From: Pandoraea pnomenusa
Lineage (GTDB): Bacteria > Pseudomonadota > Gammaproteobacteria > Burkholderiales > Burkholderiaceae
Direction: 5' to 3'
DNA: 64,000 bases
NCBI RefSeq assembly: GCF_000767615.3
Contig: NZ_CP009553.3
Coordinates: forward strand, 3,100,001 to 3,164,000
The notes beneath the pieces are model-generated. The model saw only the letters and a list, made by a program, of their open reading frames with translations. It did not search any database and was not told the DNA's origin. Positions 53,122 to 61,767 of the stretch are shown piece by piece. A program made the translations under genes and the position numbers. The first letter of the stretch is position 1. Every line of letters begins with the position of its first letter.

Positions 53122-54747
53122 ATGACGGCACACCGCACCGCCTCCGAGACGCCCGACACAGCGCCGACCGCACTCGACGTCATCGTCGTCGGCGCGGGCT
53201 TGTCGGGCATTGCCGCCGCGCACTACCTGCGCGAGCGCTGCCCCGGCACCCGTTTCGCCATGCTCGAAGCCCGCGCGTCGCTGGGCGGCACCTGGGATCT
53301 CTTTCGCTACCCGGGCGTGCGCTCGGATTCCGACATGTTCACGCTGGGCTTCAGCTTCCGGCCGTGGGCGAGCCATCAGGCCATTGCCGACGGCGGCAAG
53401 ATTCTCGACTACCTCAAGGACACCGCGCACGCCGAAGGACTCGACGGGGTGATTCGCTACGGCCACAAAGTGCGCGAAGCGCGTTGGGACTCGGACATCG
53501 CGCGCTGGACGGTGGATGTCGAGCGCACACACGCCGACGGCCGCAGGGATTCGCAAACGCTCACCTGTCGCTTCCTTTTCATGTGCAGCGGGTACTACGC
53601 ATACGACGCCGGACATGCGCCCACTTGGCCGGGCATGGAGACGTTCGCGGGGCGGGTGGTGCATCCGCAGCACTGGCCCGCCGGGCTCGACTATCGCGAC
53701 AAGCGCGTCGTGATCATCGGCAGCGGCGCCACGGCCGTCACACTGCTGCCCAGCCTGGCCGTCACGGCGGCGCACGTCACCATGCTGCAGCGCTCGCCGA
53801 GTTACATCCTGTCGATGCCCCAGCGCGACGGGGTGGCCGACCGCCTTCGCGCCTGGCTGCCCGCCGGGGTCGCACACCGTATCGTTCGCATGAAGAACGT
53901 GCTGGTCACGCTGGCCTTCTACAACGCCGCGCGACGGTGGCCGAACGCCGTTCGCCGGGTGTTGATCCGGCGTGCGGCGCAACAGGTTCAGGGCCATGCC
54001 GACGTGGCCCGCGATCTCACCCCGCGCTACAACCCGTGGGACCAGCGGCTTTGCCTCGCGCCGAACGGAGACATCTTCAAGGCGCTGCGCGGCGAACGCG
54101 CCGCCATCGTGACCGACGAGATCGCGTCGTTCACGCCGCGCGGGCTCATGCTCAAGAGCGGCAAGACGCTCGACGCCGATATTGTCGTCACGGCCACGGG
54201 GTTGCGCGTGCAACTGATGGGCGGTGCGCGCCTGCTCGTCGACGGCAAACCCGTGGTGCTGTCCGAATCGGTCGCCTACAAGGGCATGATGTACAGCGAC
54301 GTGCCAAATCTCGCGTCGATCTTCGGCTACACCAACGCCTCGTGGACGCTCAAGGCCGAACTCATCGCGCAGTACGTGTGCCGTCTCATCAATCACATGA
54401 ACGCGTTGGGCGCGGATACGTGCGTGCCGCGTCTGCGCGACGGCGAGCATGCGGCACTGCCCGCCATCGGCCTCACCTCGGGCTACATCCAGCGCGCCGC
54501 CGGCGTACTGCCGAAGCAAGGCGGACGCAGGCCCTGGGTGTTCTATCAGAGCTATCTGCGCGACCTGAGACTCATGCGGTGGGGGCGCCTCGAGGACGGC
54601 GCGATGCAGTTCGAACGTCGCGCCACGCGAGCGGTCGAACGGGACGGACCGAAGGCTTCGGGGCCGGACGTGTCGAATGTGCCGGACGCATCAAACGTGT
54701 CCGATGCACCGACGGCGTGCCGCGAAGCCGGGGCGGTGTCGCGATAG
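53122..54747 (+). CDS. Flavin-containing monooxygenase, Baeyer-Villiger type
   Basis: 541 residues. The FAD site is VIVVGAGLSGIAAAHYL; the family signature region GGTWDLFRYPGVRSDSDMFTLGF (in parts) is the longer GTWDxxRYPGxRxD form. The NADPH site is VVIIGSGATAVTLLPSL. YNPWDQRLCLAPNGDIFKAL and IFGYTNASWTLKAELIAQYV resemble the mycobacterial MymA/EthA-like monooxygenases. The last 40 residues are low-complexity (SNVPDASNVSDAPT). It lies between an SDR and an alpha/beta hydrolase, the usual ketone-to-ester-to-acid arrangement. The substrate is unknown. Confidence 0.88.
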   Translation: MTAHRTASETPDTAPTALDVIVVGAGLSGIAAAHYLRERCPGTRFAMLEARASLGGTWDLFRYPGVRSDSDMFTLGFSFRPWASHQAIADGGKILDYLKDTAHAEGLDGVIRYGHKVREARWDSDIARWTVDVERTHADGRRDSQTLTCRFLFMCSGYYAYDAGHAPTWPGMETFAGRVVHPQHWPAGLDYRDKRVVIIGSGATAVTLLPSLAVTAAHVTMLQRSPSYILSMPQRDGVADRLRAWLPAGVAHRIVRMKNVLVTLAFYNAARRWPNAVRRVLIRRAAQQVQGHADVARDLTPRYNPWDQRLCLAPNGDIFKALRGERAAIVTDEIASFTPRGLMLKSGKTLDADIVVTATGLRVQLMGGARLLVDGKPVVLSESVAYKGMMYSDVPNLASIFGYTNASWTLKAELIAQYVCRLINHMNALGADTCVPRLRDGEHAALPAIGLTSGYIQRAAGVLPKQGGRRPWVFYQSYLRDLRLMRWGRLEDGAMQFERRATRAVERDGPKASGPDVSNVPDASNVSDAPTACREAGAVSR

Positions 54748-54848
54748 CGCGCGCCCCGCCGCGCACTGCCCCAGCGAGCCCGGCGCCGCACGCCGACGAT
54801 GCGGATTGACGAACGCTCTCCCCTCTCTTTTACGGCTGCCACCACATC

Positions 54849-55865
54849 ATGCTTATCGCTTACCTTCTTGCCTGCCTCGTCCTCGTGACTGCCGTCGTCG
54901 TGCTGGTGCTCATGCGCCTGACACGCCGCGTGGCGCGTCGCGCGCAAGCGGCGATTCCGCCGGACGGCAAATTCCTGGAGATCGACGGCGAGCGTTTGCA
55001 TTATGTGGATTTCGGCCATGGCCCGGCCGTCGTGTTCATTCATGGCCTGTGCGGCCAATTGCGCAACTTCGCCTATCTGCCGCTCGACGCACTCGCGCGC
55101 ACCCATCGGGTGATCCTCGTGGACCGCCCAGGCTCCGGATACTCGACCCGTTCGCAACCTGACGACGCCGCGATCGCGACGCAGGCCGGCGTCGTGGCCC
55201 AACTGATCGACAGACTCTCGCTCGACCGGCCGCTGGTCGTGGGCCACTCGCTGGGCGGCGCGATTGCGCTCGCGCTGGCGCTCGACCATCCGGAACGCGT
55301 GGGTGCGCTCGCGCTGATCGCGCCGCTCACGCAGCCGGTACACGACGTGCCGGGGCCGTTCCGGGCGCTCGCGATTCGTAGCGCCTGGTGGCGCCGCTGC
55401 GTTGCCCACACGCTGGCCGTTCCCATGGGCATGCTGACGGGACGCGCGACGCTCGCGCACGTCTTCGCGCCGGAAGACCCGCCCGGCGACTTTCTCATTC
55501 GGGGCGGCGGCGTGCTCGGCTTCCGGCCGGGCAACTTCGAAGCGAGCAGCGGTGACCTGCTTGCAGCCGAGCGCGACATGCCCGGCCTGGCCGCGCGCTA
55601 CAGCGCGCTGGCGGTTCCGGTCGACATTCTCTACGGCCGTCAGGACCGCATTCTCGACGCCCGAGTGCATGGGGAGTCGATGCCGTCGATCCAACCCCGT
55701 GTGCGGCTCTCGCTGGTGGATGGCGGACACATGCTGCCCGTGACGCAACCTGAAATGACGATGCAGTGGCTCCTGGACGTGGCGGCGCGCAACCCATCGG
55801 CGACGTACTACGGCGTACGCAACGCACCGACCGTCTCGACGCATACGGCCAACGACGCGGCTTGA
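54849..55865 (+). CDS. Membrane-anchored alpha/beta hydrolase
   Basis: 338 residues. An N-terminal membrane helix (about 3-24: IAYLLACLVLVTAVVVLVLM) is followed by an alpha/beta-hydrolase domain: oxyanion HG in VFIHGLCGQL, nucleophile GHSLGGAIALAL, the Asp in YGRQDRILDA and the His in DGGHMLP. Third gene of the TetR-divergent operon (101 bp after the monooxygenase). It would hydrolyse the ester formed by the monooxygenase at the membrane, so a hydrophobic substrate is likely (inference). The C-terminal 25 residues are unconserved. Confidence 0.85.
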   Translation: MLIAYLLACLVLVTAVVVLVLMRLTRRVARRAQAAIPPDGKFLEIDGERLHYVDFGHGPAVVFIHGLCGQLRNFAYLPLDALARTHRVILVDRPGSGYSTRSQPDDAAIATQAGVVAQLIDRLSLDRPLVVGHSLGGAIALALALDHPERVGALALIAPLTQPVHDVPGPFRALAIRSAWWRRCVAHTLAVPMGMLTGRATLAHVFAPEDPPGDFLIRGGGVLGFRPGNFEASSGDLLAAERDMPGLAARYSALAVPVDILYGRQDRILDARVHGESMPSIQPRVRLSLVDGGHMLPVTQPEMTMQWLLDVAARNPSATYYGVRNAPTVSTHTANDAA

Positions 55866-55971
55866 GCGCCGCTTGTCGGCCACATTCCGGGAGAGTGCTG
55901 CCTGCGGTGGCGCGCATCCGGTGGCACACTACGGACTTCCTGACTTCGCACGCCGCGCCGCGGCTCGCCCC

Positions 55972-57657
55972 ATGTCCGATCGTCCCGAAGCTTCTTCGGC
56001 CCCGTCCAGCCTTCGCCTGGCGGCCAGCCTCGTGGTGCTGCGCGAACGCGCGAGCGGCATGGAGGTGCTATTGCTGCGACGCGCCGTTCGCGCCAACGAT
56101 CACAGCTCCGATGCGTACGTCTTTCCCGGCGGGGTCGTCGATGCCGGCGACCGGCGCGCCCACCTCACCTGCCCCCGGCTCGACGACGCCACGGCAAGCC
56201 GGCGACTGAAAGTGCCGCAGGGCGGTCTCGATTACTTCATCGGCGCGATCCGCGAGTGTTTCGAGGAGACGGGCGTGCTGTTTGCAGACGACCTCTCGGG
56301 TGCGCCGATCGACGGCGCACGGTTGGCGGCCATGCGGGCACAACGCGACGCCCTGCACGACGGCAAGATCGACATCGCATCGCTGTGCCGCGCGTTCGAC
56401 GTCCATCTCGCGGTGCAGCGGTTGCAGTATCTGAGCCATTGGGTCACGCCGCTGAACCTGCCCAAGCGTTTCGATACGCGTTTTTTCCTGGCATCGGTTC
56501 CCGAGGGCCAGAACGTCGAGGTCGATGCGCTCGAGACCGTTGCACACCGGTGGATGCGTCCGGCCTACGCGCTCACGTATGCCGATCAGCTGCGATTGCT
56601 GCCGCCCACGCGCAAACTGCTCGAATGGCTCACTCGCATGAAGACGGTCGACGAAGCGATGTCGGCTGCCGCGGCGTTGGACCACGTGCCACGCATCCAG
56701 CCGCGCCTCGCGCTGGGCAAACGCGGGCGGTGGCCCGTCGCGCCCGACGATCCGGCATGGGCCGAGTTGGTGCTCACCGATCCGCAGGACACCGCCACCG
56801 GCAGTTACGAAATCGTGCCGGGCCGCGTGACGGCACTGATACCTGGCGTGCTGCGGGTGACCGCGGCCAATCCCGGGATGATGACCGGCCCCGGCACGAA
56901 CACGTATCTGGTGGGCGGTGGGCCGGAGAATGCATGGGCGGTGATCGATCCGGGCCCCGACGATCCCATGCACATCGATGCGATCCTGGCGGCGGCGCCC
57001 GGCCCCATCCGGCAGATTTTCGTCACGCACACGCATCGCGATCACTCACCCGCCGCCCGAGCGCTGAAGCAGACGACCGGTGCACTGACCTACGGCATGC
57101 GCGCCCTGCATGACGACGGGCAGGACACGTCATTCGATCCGGACGTCGCGCTCGCGGACGGGGATGCCGTCACATTGCCCGATGGCCGGATCCTGCAGGC
57201 GATACATACGCCCGGTCATGCCGCCAATCATCTCTGTTACGCGCTTGACGGGGCGGGCCTCGTCTTCACGGGCGATCACGTCATGCAAGGCTCGACCGTC
57301 GTCATCAATCCGCCGGACGGTCACATGGCGACCTATCTCGCCTCGCTCGCCAAGCTCGCGGCACGGGCGCCGGCATGGCTGGCGCCGGGGCATGGCTTCG
57401 TGATGGATCGTCCGGCGCAGCGCATCGCACGGCTCGTCGACCATCGGCTTGCGCGCGAGGCCCGCACGGTCGACGCGCTTGCGCAACTAGGTGCGACGAC
57501 GCTCGACGCGCTCACGCCGGTGGTGTATCGCGACGTGCCCGTGGGACGTCATGGGGTTGCACGCCGCTCGCTGCGCGCCCATCTCGACAAGCTGCGGGAA
57601 GACGGTCGGGTGCGCTTATCGGCGGATGGCGAATGGCAGCTGACGGGCGACGGCTGA
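55972..57657 (+). CDS. Nudix-metallo-beta-lactamase fusion protein
   Basis: 561 residues. The N-terminal domain (about 15-260) is Nudix-like of NUDT19 type: VFPGGVVDAGD, and later IRECFEETGVLF with the REx2EE core; the first glutamate of the canonical box is missing because of an insertion. The second domain (about 270-560) is a metallo-beta-lactamase fold close to LACTB2: NPGMMTGPGTNTYLVG, HTHRDHSPAA metal site, HTPGHAANHLCYAL, FTGDHVMQGSTVVINPPDG. It ends in a winged-helix-like tail. Starts at the ATG at 55972 (MSDRPEA). Reaction unknown; probable CoA- or nucleotide-linked hydrolysis. Confidence 0.85.
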   Translation: MSDRPEASSAPSSLRLAASLVVLRERASGMEVLLLRRAVRANDHSSDAYVFPGGVVDAGDRRAHLTCPRLDDATASRRLKVPQGGLDYFIGAIRECFEETGVLFADDLSGAPIDGARLAAMRAQRDALHDGKIDIASLCRAFDVHLAVQRLQYLSHWVTPLNLPKRFDTRFFLASVPEGQNVEVDALETVAHRWMRPAYALTYADQLRLLPPTRKLLEWLTRMKTVDEAMSAAAALDHVPRIQPRLALGKRGRWPVAPDDPAWAELVLTDPQDTATGSYEIVPGRVTALIPGVLRVTAANPGMMTGPGTNTYLVGGGPENAWAVIDPGPDDPMHIDAILAAAPGPIRQIFVTHTHRDHSPAARALKQTTGALTYGMRALHDDGQDTSFDPDVALADGDAVTLPDGRILQAIHTPGHAANHLCYALDGAGLVFTGDHVMQGSTVVINPPDGHMATYLASLAKLAARAPAWLAPGHGFVMDRPAQRIARLVDHRLAREARTVDALAQLGATTLDALTPVVYRDVPVGRHGVARRSLRAHLDKLREDGRVRLSADGEWQLTGDG

Positions 57658-57669
57658 CCGTGGCGGCGA

Positions 57670-57924
57670 TCAGGCGTCGCCTTCGCCGTCGCCGAGCAGT
57701 TCGTCGACAATGCGCTCGCCGGCCTTGCGCCCGGCCATTTCGGCGTCCTGGCGGTTGTCGCGATGCCCGTCCGGCGAGCGCACCTCCGGGCCTTCCGGTT
57801 TGCCGTGACGGATCACCTGCACCCGATAGTCCCAGGGTCCGGCGTATTCGTTCTGGAACGCGTGTACGCGAATCTGATAGCCCGCGCGATAGTCATAGAC
57901 CTGCTCATGCGATGCGTAGCTCAT
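57670..57924 (-). CDS. Small hypothetical protein, about 84 residues
   Basis: GGAG lies upstream of the ATG at 57924. The sequence is mixed: strands (YQIRVHAFQNEYAGPWDYRVQVIRHGKPE, in parts) then a charged helix (NRQDAEMAGRKAGERIVDELL). This looks like a small beta-sheet with a C-terminal helix. Family not recognised. It lies 75 bp downstream of the DUF1488-type gene on the same strand; the two are likely co-transcribed. Confidence 0.65.
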   Translation of the reverse strand: MSYASHEQVYDYRAGYQIRVHAFQNEYAGPWDYRVQVIRHGKPEGPEVRSPDGHRDNRQDAEMAGRKAGERIVDELLGDGEGDA

Positions 57925-57998
57925 GACGGACTCCGGTGGCGATGAGGACGGAATGCGGAAATGATGCCGGGGTGGCGGATATGTGGGACGAGATGCGC

Positions 57999-58271
57999 TC
58001 AGGCAACGTCGACGACGATCGGCTCGACGCTGGCGCCGCCCAGGATGGTGCGCGCAGCGCGCTGCACGATCTCCTCCTCGAGTGCTTCGAATCGCTCGAA
58101 GAGTGCCTGGTCGCCTGCCTGCGCGTCGGTGGCATCGGCGGCGTTGGCCAGACGATTGAGCGAGGCGCGGGCGATGTGGCAGGTCCAGACCTTGCCGTCG
58201 ACGTTGACATTGAAGCGCACGAACTCGCCCCCGGGGACCAGTCCGATGCCACCATGCAGAAAGGGATCCAT
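57999..58271 (-). CDS. DUF1488-type hypothetical protein
   Basis: 90 residues. EFVRFNVNVDGKVWTCHIARASLNRLANA, quoted in part, resembles the DUF1488 pattern (a strand pair ending in a Cys, then a helix), with a C-terminal helix LFERFEALEEEIVQRAARTIL. Cytosolic; function unknown. The ATG at 58271 is preceded by GGAGA. It faces away from the Nudix fusion gene, whose end lies beyond the next small gene. Confidence 0.7.
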   Translation of the reverse strand: MDPFLHGGIGLVPGGEFVRFNVNVDGKVWTCHIARASLNRLANAADATDAQAGDQALFERFEALEEEIVQRAARTILGGASVEPIVVDVA

Positions 58272-58979
58272 AGCTGTCTCCGCGGGGTTCTGGAATTCGA
58301 AAAACGTCCGGCTCGTCGAAAAATCGTAGCACGTTCGAATTCGATGGGTGACATCCAGCGCGACGTCGACAGCGCGGCCAGGGCGGCGCGCCCATGAAAA
58401 AAGACCCGCCTGAGGGAGGCGGGTCTAAAAGCCGGGATGCATGGGGCACCATGGCAACCCCGGGAAGACAGGGTCATGTGAACATGACGAGTCCATTATG
58501 GACGGGCAAATCCGCTGTGGCGCCGACCGGCGTACGCGGAATTAGACGTAGATCAAGGTTTGTGAATTTGCCGACCCTGGGCCGCCCTCGACGCGGGCGG
58601 AACCGTTTATCTCGGGCAGCCGGCAGGTGCGGCAACGGCTCGGAGGGTGCGCCAAAAGTGCCCACCTGCACCGGTCGCCGCCGCACTTGCCGGCGGAAGC
58701 CACCGATCGTGCCGGGCCTGCCGGGCCTGCCTGACTTGCCGGAATTCGGTCGCACCGGTTGATACGGACGGTCCATATGGGCGATCATGCCCTCCTCGGC
58801 CCTGCGATCCGGCAAGCGGCGCGATGCGAAGACGGCGCCATGGCGTTTACGGTTGCCGAACGCCCAGCGACATTGCGTCTCGCGATGAGATGCGCAGGCT
58901 TCAGGGCGTGCGGCCTGCGTCGCGGCTGTCGCGAGAGACAACAATATTCGACGAGTCTGATAACAACGGGGAATCTGGC
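58272..58979. other. Intergenic stretch with an orphan terminator
   Basis: No convincing protein gene; open frames here are Arg/Pro/Gly-rich and lack start signals. Contains the minus-strand terminator at 58396-58430. Sequence between 58430 and 58980 should hold the promoter of the secreted protein at 58980 and possibly a small RNA on the minus strand. Confidence 0.5.
58396..58430 (-). terminator. Minus-strand intrinsic terminator without an obvious gene
   Basis: AGACCCGCC-TGAGGGA-GGCGGGTCT stem; on the minus strand it ends in a T run of six (complement of 58396-58401). No leftward gene lies between it and 60 kb, apart from the methyltransferase at 59473-60123. Confidence 0.75.
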
Positions 58980-59429
58980 ATGAAAGCGAAACTCGCGCTG
59001 TTGCTGGCGTTGCTGTGCACATCCTTCGGGGCCGACGCCGCCGGTGAATTCACACTCTCATATTTTGGCGACGGCAAGCCAGTGGATTTGCCGACACTGG
59101 TCAGCGACCTCATCACACCGGAATACGTGAAGCGCTTTCCCGCGAACCAGTACGAGATCGTCCTGATTTACCACTGCACGCCGGTCTCGGCCCGGGGAGA
59201 CATCGCATGCACGGCCACGTCCGGGGTGTCCCCGAAGATCAATGCAGCGGGCCGGACGGGTGGACTCGTGCCCCTGGTGCGCTTCAACACGGCGGCGATT
59301 GCGCCGAAGGGCGCGTCGGTGAGCGACATCGACGAAATCCGAAGCAAGGTGATCAGGGAAAGCATTCGCGCCATGATGGCGGATCTGCCCGCCGCCCCCA
59401 AGCCCCGAACCGACCGCCCTCGGATGTAA
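58980..59429 (+). CDS. Secreted hypothetical protein, about 149 residues
   Basis: Signal peptide MKAKLALLLALLCTSFGADA with cleavage near residue 21. Mature sequence has two cysteines (YHCTPV, ACTATSG) that may form a disulfide, a GTGGL-like region (AAGRTGGLVPLVRFNT) and a basic Pro-rich C-terminus (KPRTDRPRM). No family recognised. Convergent with the methyltransferase gene. Good protein-like composition supports it as real. Confidence 0.65.
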   Translation: MKAKLALLLALLCTSFGADAAGEFTLSYFGDGKPVDLPTLVSDLITPEYVKRFPANQYEIVLIYHCTPVSARGDIACTATSGVSPKINAAGRTGGLVPLVRFNTAAIAPKGASVSDIDEIRSKVIRESIRAMMADLPAAPKPRTDRPRM

Positions 59430-59472
59430 GCGGATTGCGTTGAGCGCGGCGACGCTGTGTTCCCCTGCGAAG

Positions 59473-60123
59473 TCAAGCGGCGACGGGTTCGCCATGAGGC
59501 TGCGCAATTGGCTTGGTCGCCACCATGGCGCAGTGAGTGTAGGGAATCCAGGTTCGGTGGCGAACCCGGCACTCTGCCACCGGGAAATGCGATGAGAACA
59601 AGGCCTGATAGCCCAGTGCGTCTCGGACGTTCTGGCCTCGATCCTTGCTCACCAGATATCGCGCGATGGCGGATTGTTGGGTGTCGTAGCAGGGATCGAG
59701 CGTAACGAGTCGACCGCCGGGGCGAAGCGCGTCGCGTGCAAGCGCAATGAATTCCGATGCGTCTTCGTCGTTCAAATGGTGCAGCAAGCCCACAGCCAGC
59801 ACAATGTCCGCGGGCTGGATCCTGTTCGCATCGTCCCTGGTAAAGAGACGACAGTGAAATCGCCCTCGGCCTGCGTGACGCTGCTGCGCGGCAGCGATGT
59901 ACCCGGGACTGATGTCGAACCCTTCGTAATCGACCTCGGGAAGAAACGGCAGTATCTCGGCGGTCCCACACCCTATGTCGAGAATCCGCTGGCCCGGCAC
60001 GGGCCGCACGAATTCGGTGACAAAGTCACGCCGACCTCGCTTGGCACCCAGTGCATTCTGAACGAAATCGTAAACTGCTGGCGAAGAGAGAATCGCACGA
60101 ATGCCGGTGGTGATCTGGGCCAT
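59473..60123 (-). CDS. Class I SAM-dependent methyltransferase
   Basis: 216 residues with a Rossmann methyltransferase core: motif I RILDIGCGTAEILPFL, the acidic residue after beta-2 (YEGFDISPGYI), motif II/III PADIVLAVGLLHHLNDEDA and RPGGRLVTLDPCY. Methyltransferase-11 family by pattern. Substrate unknown. The ATG at 60123 has no strong ribosome site. Neighbours give no pathway hint. Confidence 0.83.
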   Translation of the reverse strand: MAQITTGIRAILSSPAVYDFVQNALGAKRGRRDFVTEFVRPVPGQRILDIGCGTAEILPFLPEVDYEGFDISPGYIAAAQQRHAGRGRFHCRLFTRDDANRIQPADIVLAVGLLHHLNDEDASEFIALARDALRPGGRLVTLDPCYDTQQSAIARYLVSKDRGQNVRDALGYQALFSSHFPVAECRVRHRTWIPYTHCAMVATKPIAQPHGEPVAA

Positions 60124-60497
60124 CGATGAATGACGCGCTGCGGGCAGGAAAATGTTCCGCGATTCTATCAGTCAGGATCTTCCTGGAGACATGACGCCTC
60201 AATATTTGGCGATGCGACCGCGCGCGGCGTCATCCGCGAACACGGCAAATGCCGCGTGCCGCGGCGGCCCGGAGAGTCCCGCGCCGGGGCTCCAGATTTG
60301 CCAGAAATCGCCACTTCTCGACGCTACGTTTCTTCGGGGAGGAGGAGGTCATCCGGTATCTCCCCCCGCTCTTCCACATCAGGTTGCAATTGTTTGATGC
60401 ATCTTAGGCGAACTCTGCAGCAATGCACCGTGACCCATCGTTTTCGGGCACAGTGCGGATTCTGTCGAACGCGTCGCCGTCAGTTGCTTCCGCGAAC
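60124..60497. other. Intergenic, no gene recognised
   Basis: Between two leftward genes (methyltransferase and AhpD-like). No good ORF, and no clear promoter or terminator. Could be decayed sequence at the edge of the accessory region. Confidence 0.4.
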
Positions 60498-60944
60498 TCA
60501 CATTTTGGCGGCGACAGGTAGTCGGAACGGGGCGCCGAGACGGTTGAAAGCGTTCATCGCGGCAATCGTTATCGTGAGATCGACGAGATCCTTCGGCGAG
60601 AACGCTGCCGAGACGTTCGCGTAGGCGTCATCCGAAGCATGGGTTTCGCTGACGCGAGTCACCTCTTCGGCCCAAGCCAAGGCGGCGCGCTCCTGATCGG
60701 AGAACAGGTGCGGGACTTCGTCCCACACCGGCACCAGCGTGACCTTGTCGATAGACATGGTCTTTCTAAGATCGCGACTGTGCATGTCGATGCAATGGGC
60801 ACATCCGTTGATCTGTGAAACACGGAGGAACACAAGATGAATGAGTTCCTCGGGCAGGTCAGTGCTTTTGGTCACATAGTGATGGATACCGAAAAGCGCC
60901 TTTGCGCCGTCCGGGGCGATCTCGCTCCAGTTCAAGCGTGTCAT
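60498..60944 (-). CDS. AhpD/carboxymuconolactone-decarboxylase-family protein
   Basis: 148 residues with a CMD fold. The redox motif is NGCAHCIDMHSRDLRK (CxxC followed by His), characteristic of AhpD-like proteins, and ITIAAMNAFNRLGAPFR is the conserved C-terminal helix. The ATG at 60944 follows AGAGGA; an ATG at 60968 would add eight residues. Upstream and divergent is a damaged GntR/MocR-like coding remnant, the sort of regulator that often sits opposite AhpD-family genes. Confidence 0.85.
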   Translation of the reverse strand: MTRLNWSEIAPDGAKALFGIHHYVTKSTDLPEELIHLVFLRVSQINGCAHCIDMHSRDLRKTMSIDKVTLVPVWDEVPHLFSDQERAALAWAEEVTRVSETHASDDAYANVSAAFSPKDLVDLTITIAAMNAFNRLGAPFRLPVAAKM

Positions 60945-61086
60945 TCTGGTCCTCTGCCATTTGGCCATGAAATAACGTCTCTTGCGTCGCGGGCGCGGTT
61001 GGCTATTTCGCTTTAGCGCCTGACTCATGACGTAAGGCGATGTTATTCGTTCGAGATTGCGGACAACAGGCGCAAGAATTGACGAA

Positions 61087-61257
61087 ATGACTGGGCCAAA
61101 GCCCAAGCTTGCCATTGAGATGGACCGCAATGCGGCGGCGCCCGTTGGCGAGCAGATTTACGCGCACAACTCGCCAGTCACCTGGCCATCAGTCGGGAAA
61201 AGACGGAAGGCGGACTCGAGCGCTCTCATGCGGCACACCGAGGACTTGGTGCCGTGA
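61087..61257 (+). pseudogene. Probable remnant of GntR/MocR-type regulator N-terminus
   Basis: The frame begins MTGPKPKLAIEMDRNAAAPVGEQIYAH, quoted in parts, which resembles the start of MocR/GntR regulators (L-x-MDR-x-x-P-x-x-x-QIY-x-H). It then loses the pattern; in another frame LASHLAISREKT looks like the following DNA-recognition segment. So a deletion or frameshift is likely. Divergent from the AhpD-like gene. Short and based on pattern only. Confidence 0.3.
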
Positions 61258-61481
61258 GACATCCGTCCGCTGCGATTTCCGCCAGGCTCAAAGCCGCGCC
61301 GCCGACTCATCGGATGTTGCCGCGCACGCGAACCCTGCGATGACGCGCAAACATCACGACCATCGACGAGTCAAGGGCGCACTAGCTAAAACGTGAGCGG
61401 GCAAATCTGAATGCTTTCTGGAAAATTTCCCGGATCGGGAAAGGGAGATGCGTGGAACGCTTTGAACAACAAGGGAATTTT

Positions 61482-61531
61482 GGGGTGACCGATGGGACTC
61501 GAACCCACGACGACTGGAATCACAATCCAGT
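61482..61531 (-). other. 3' half of tRNA-His(GTG): probable attachment site
   Basis: On the minus strand the sequence from CTGGA-TTGTGAT-TCCAG (anticodon arm, GTG at 61522-61524) through the T arm GTGGGTTCGAGTCCCAT to GGTCACC-CCA is a normal tRNA-His 3' half. Upstream of the anticodon stem the sequence is not a tRNA: no D arm or 5' acceptor strand. Such 3' fragments are left where an integrase inserts an element into a tRNA gene. Confidence 0.8.
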
Positions 61532-61767
61532 CTCGGAATGCCATTTTCCCGATGAAAATCAAACGCCTACGAAAATAATTTTCCCGCGCCGAGGCATTCA
61601 AGTGTTACGTGGGTAGCGGGTTTCCAAGGCAAGCCGGGAAAATTCCGCTCGCATAACGCGTATGGACCAGCAACCTTCGGAAGGGCCGCAGCGTTCATTA
61701 TTTGAGCGCTTGCGAACCTTGCGGGGCTGCTGCGAGGCGGAAGGAGCCGGTGCCCCGCACTCTCGGA

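Noticed and set aside
52972..54519. Long leftward open frame across the monooxygenase gene
   Set aside because: No family motif, and the opposite strand encodes intact FAD and NADPH sites.
58474..59022. Leftward open frame of 182 codons ahead of the orphan terminator
   Set aside because: Start is not preceded by a ribosome site, composition is Arg/Pro-rich, and it overlaps the promoter and signal peptide of the secreted-protein gene at 58980.
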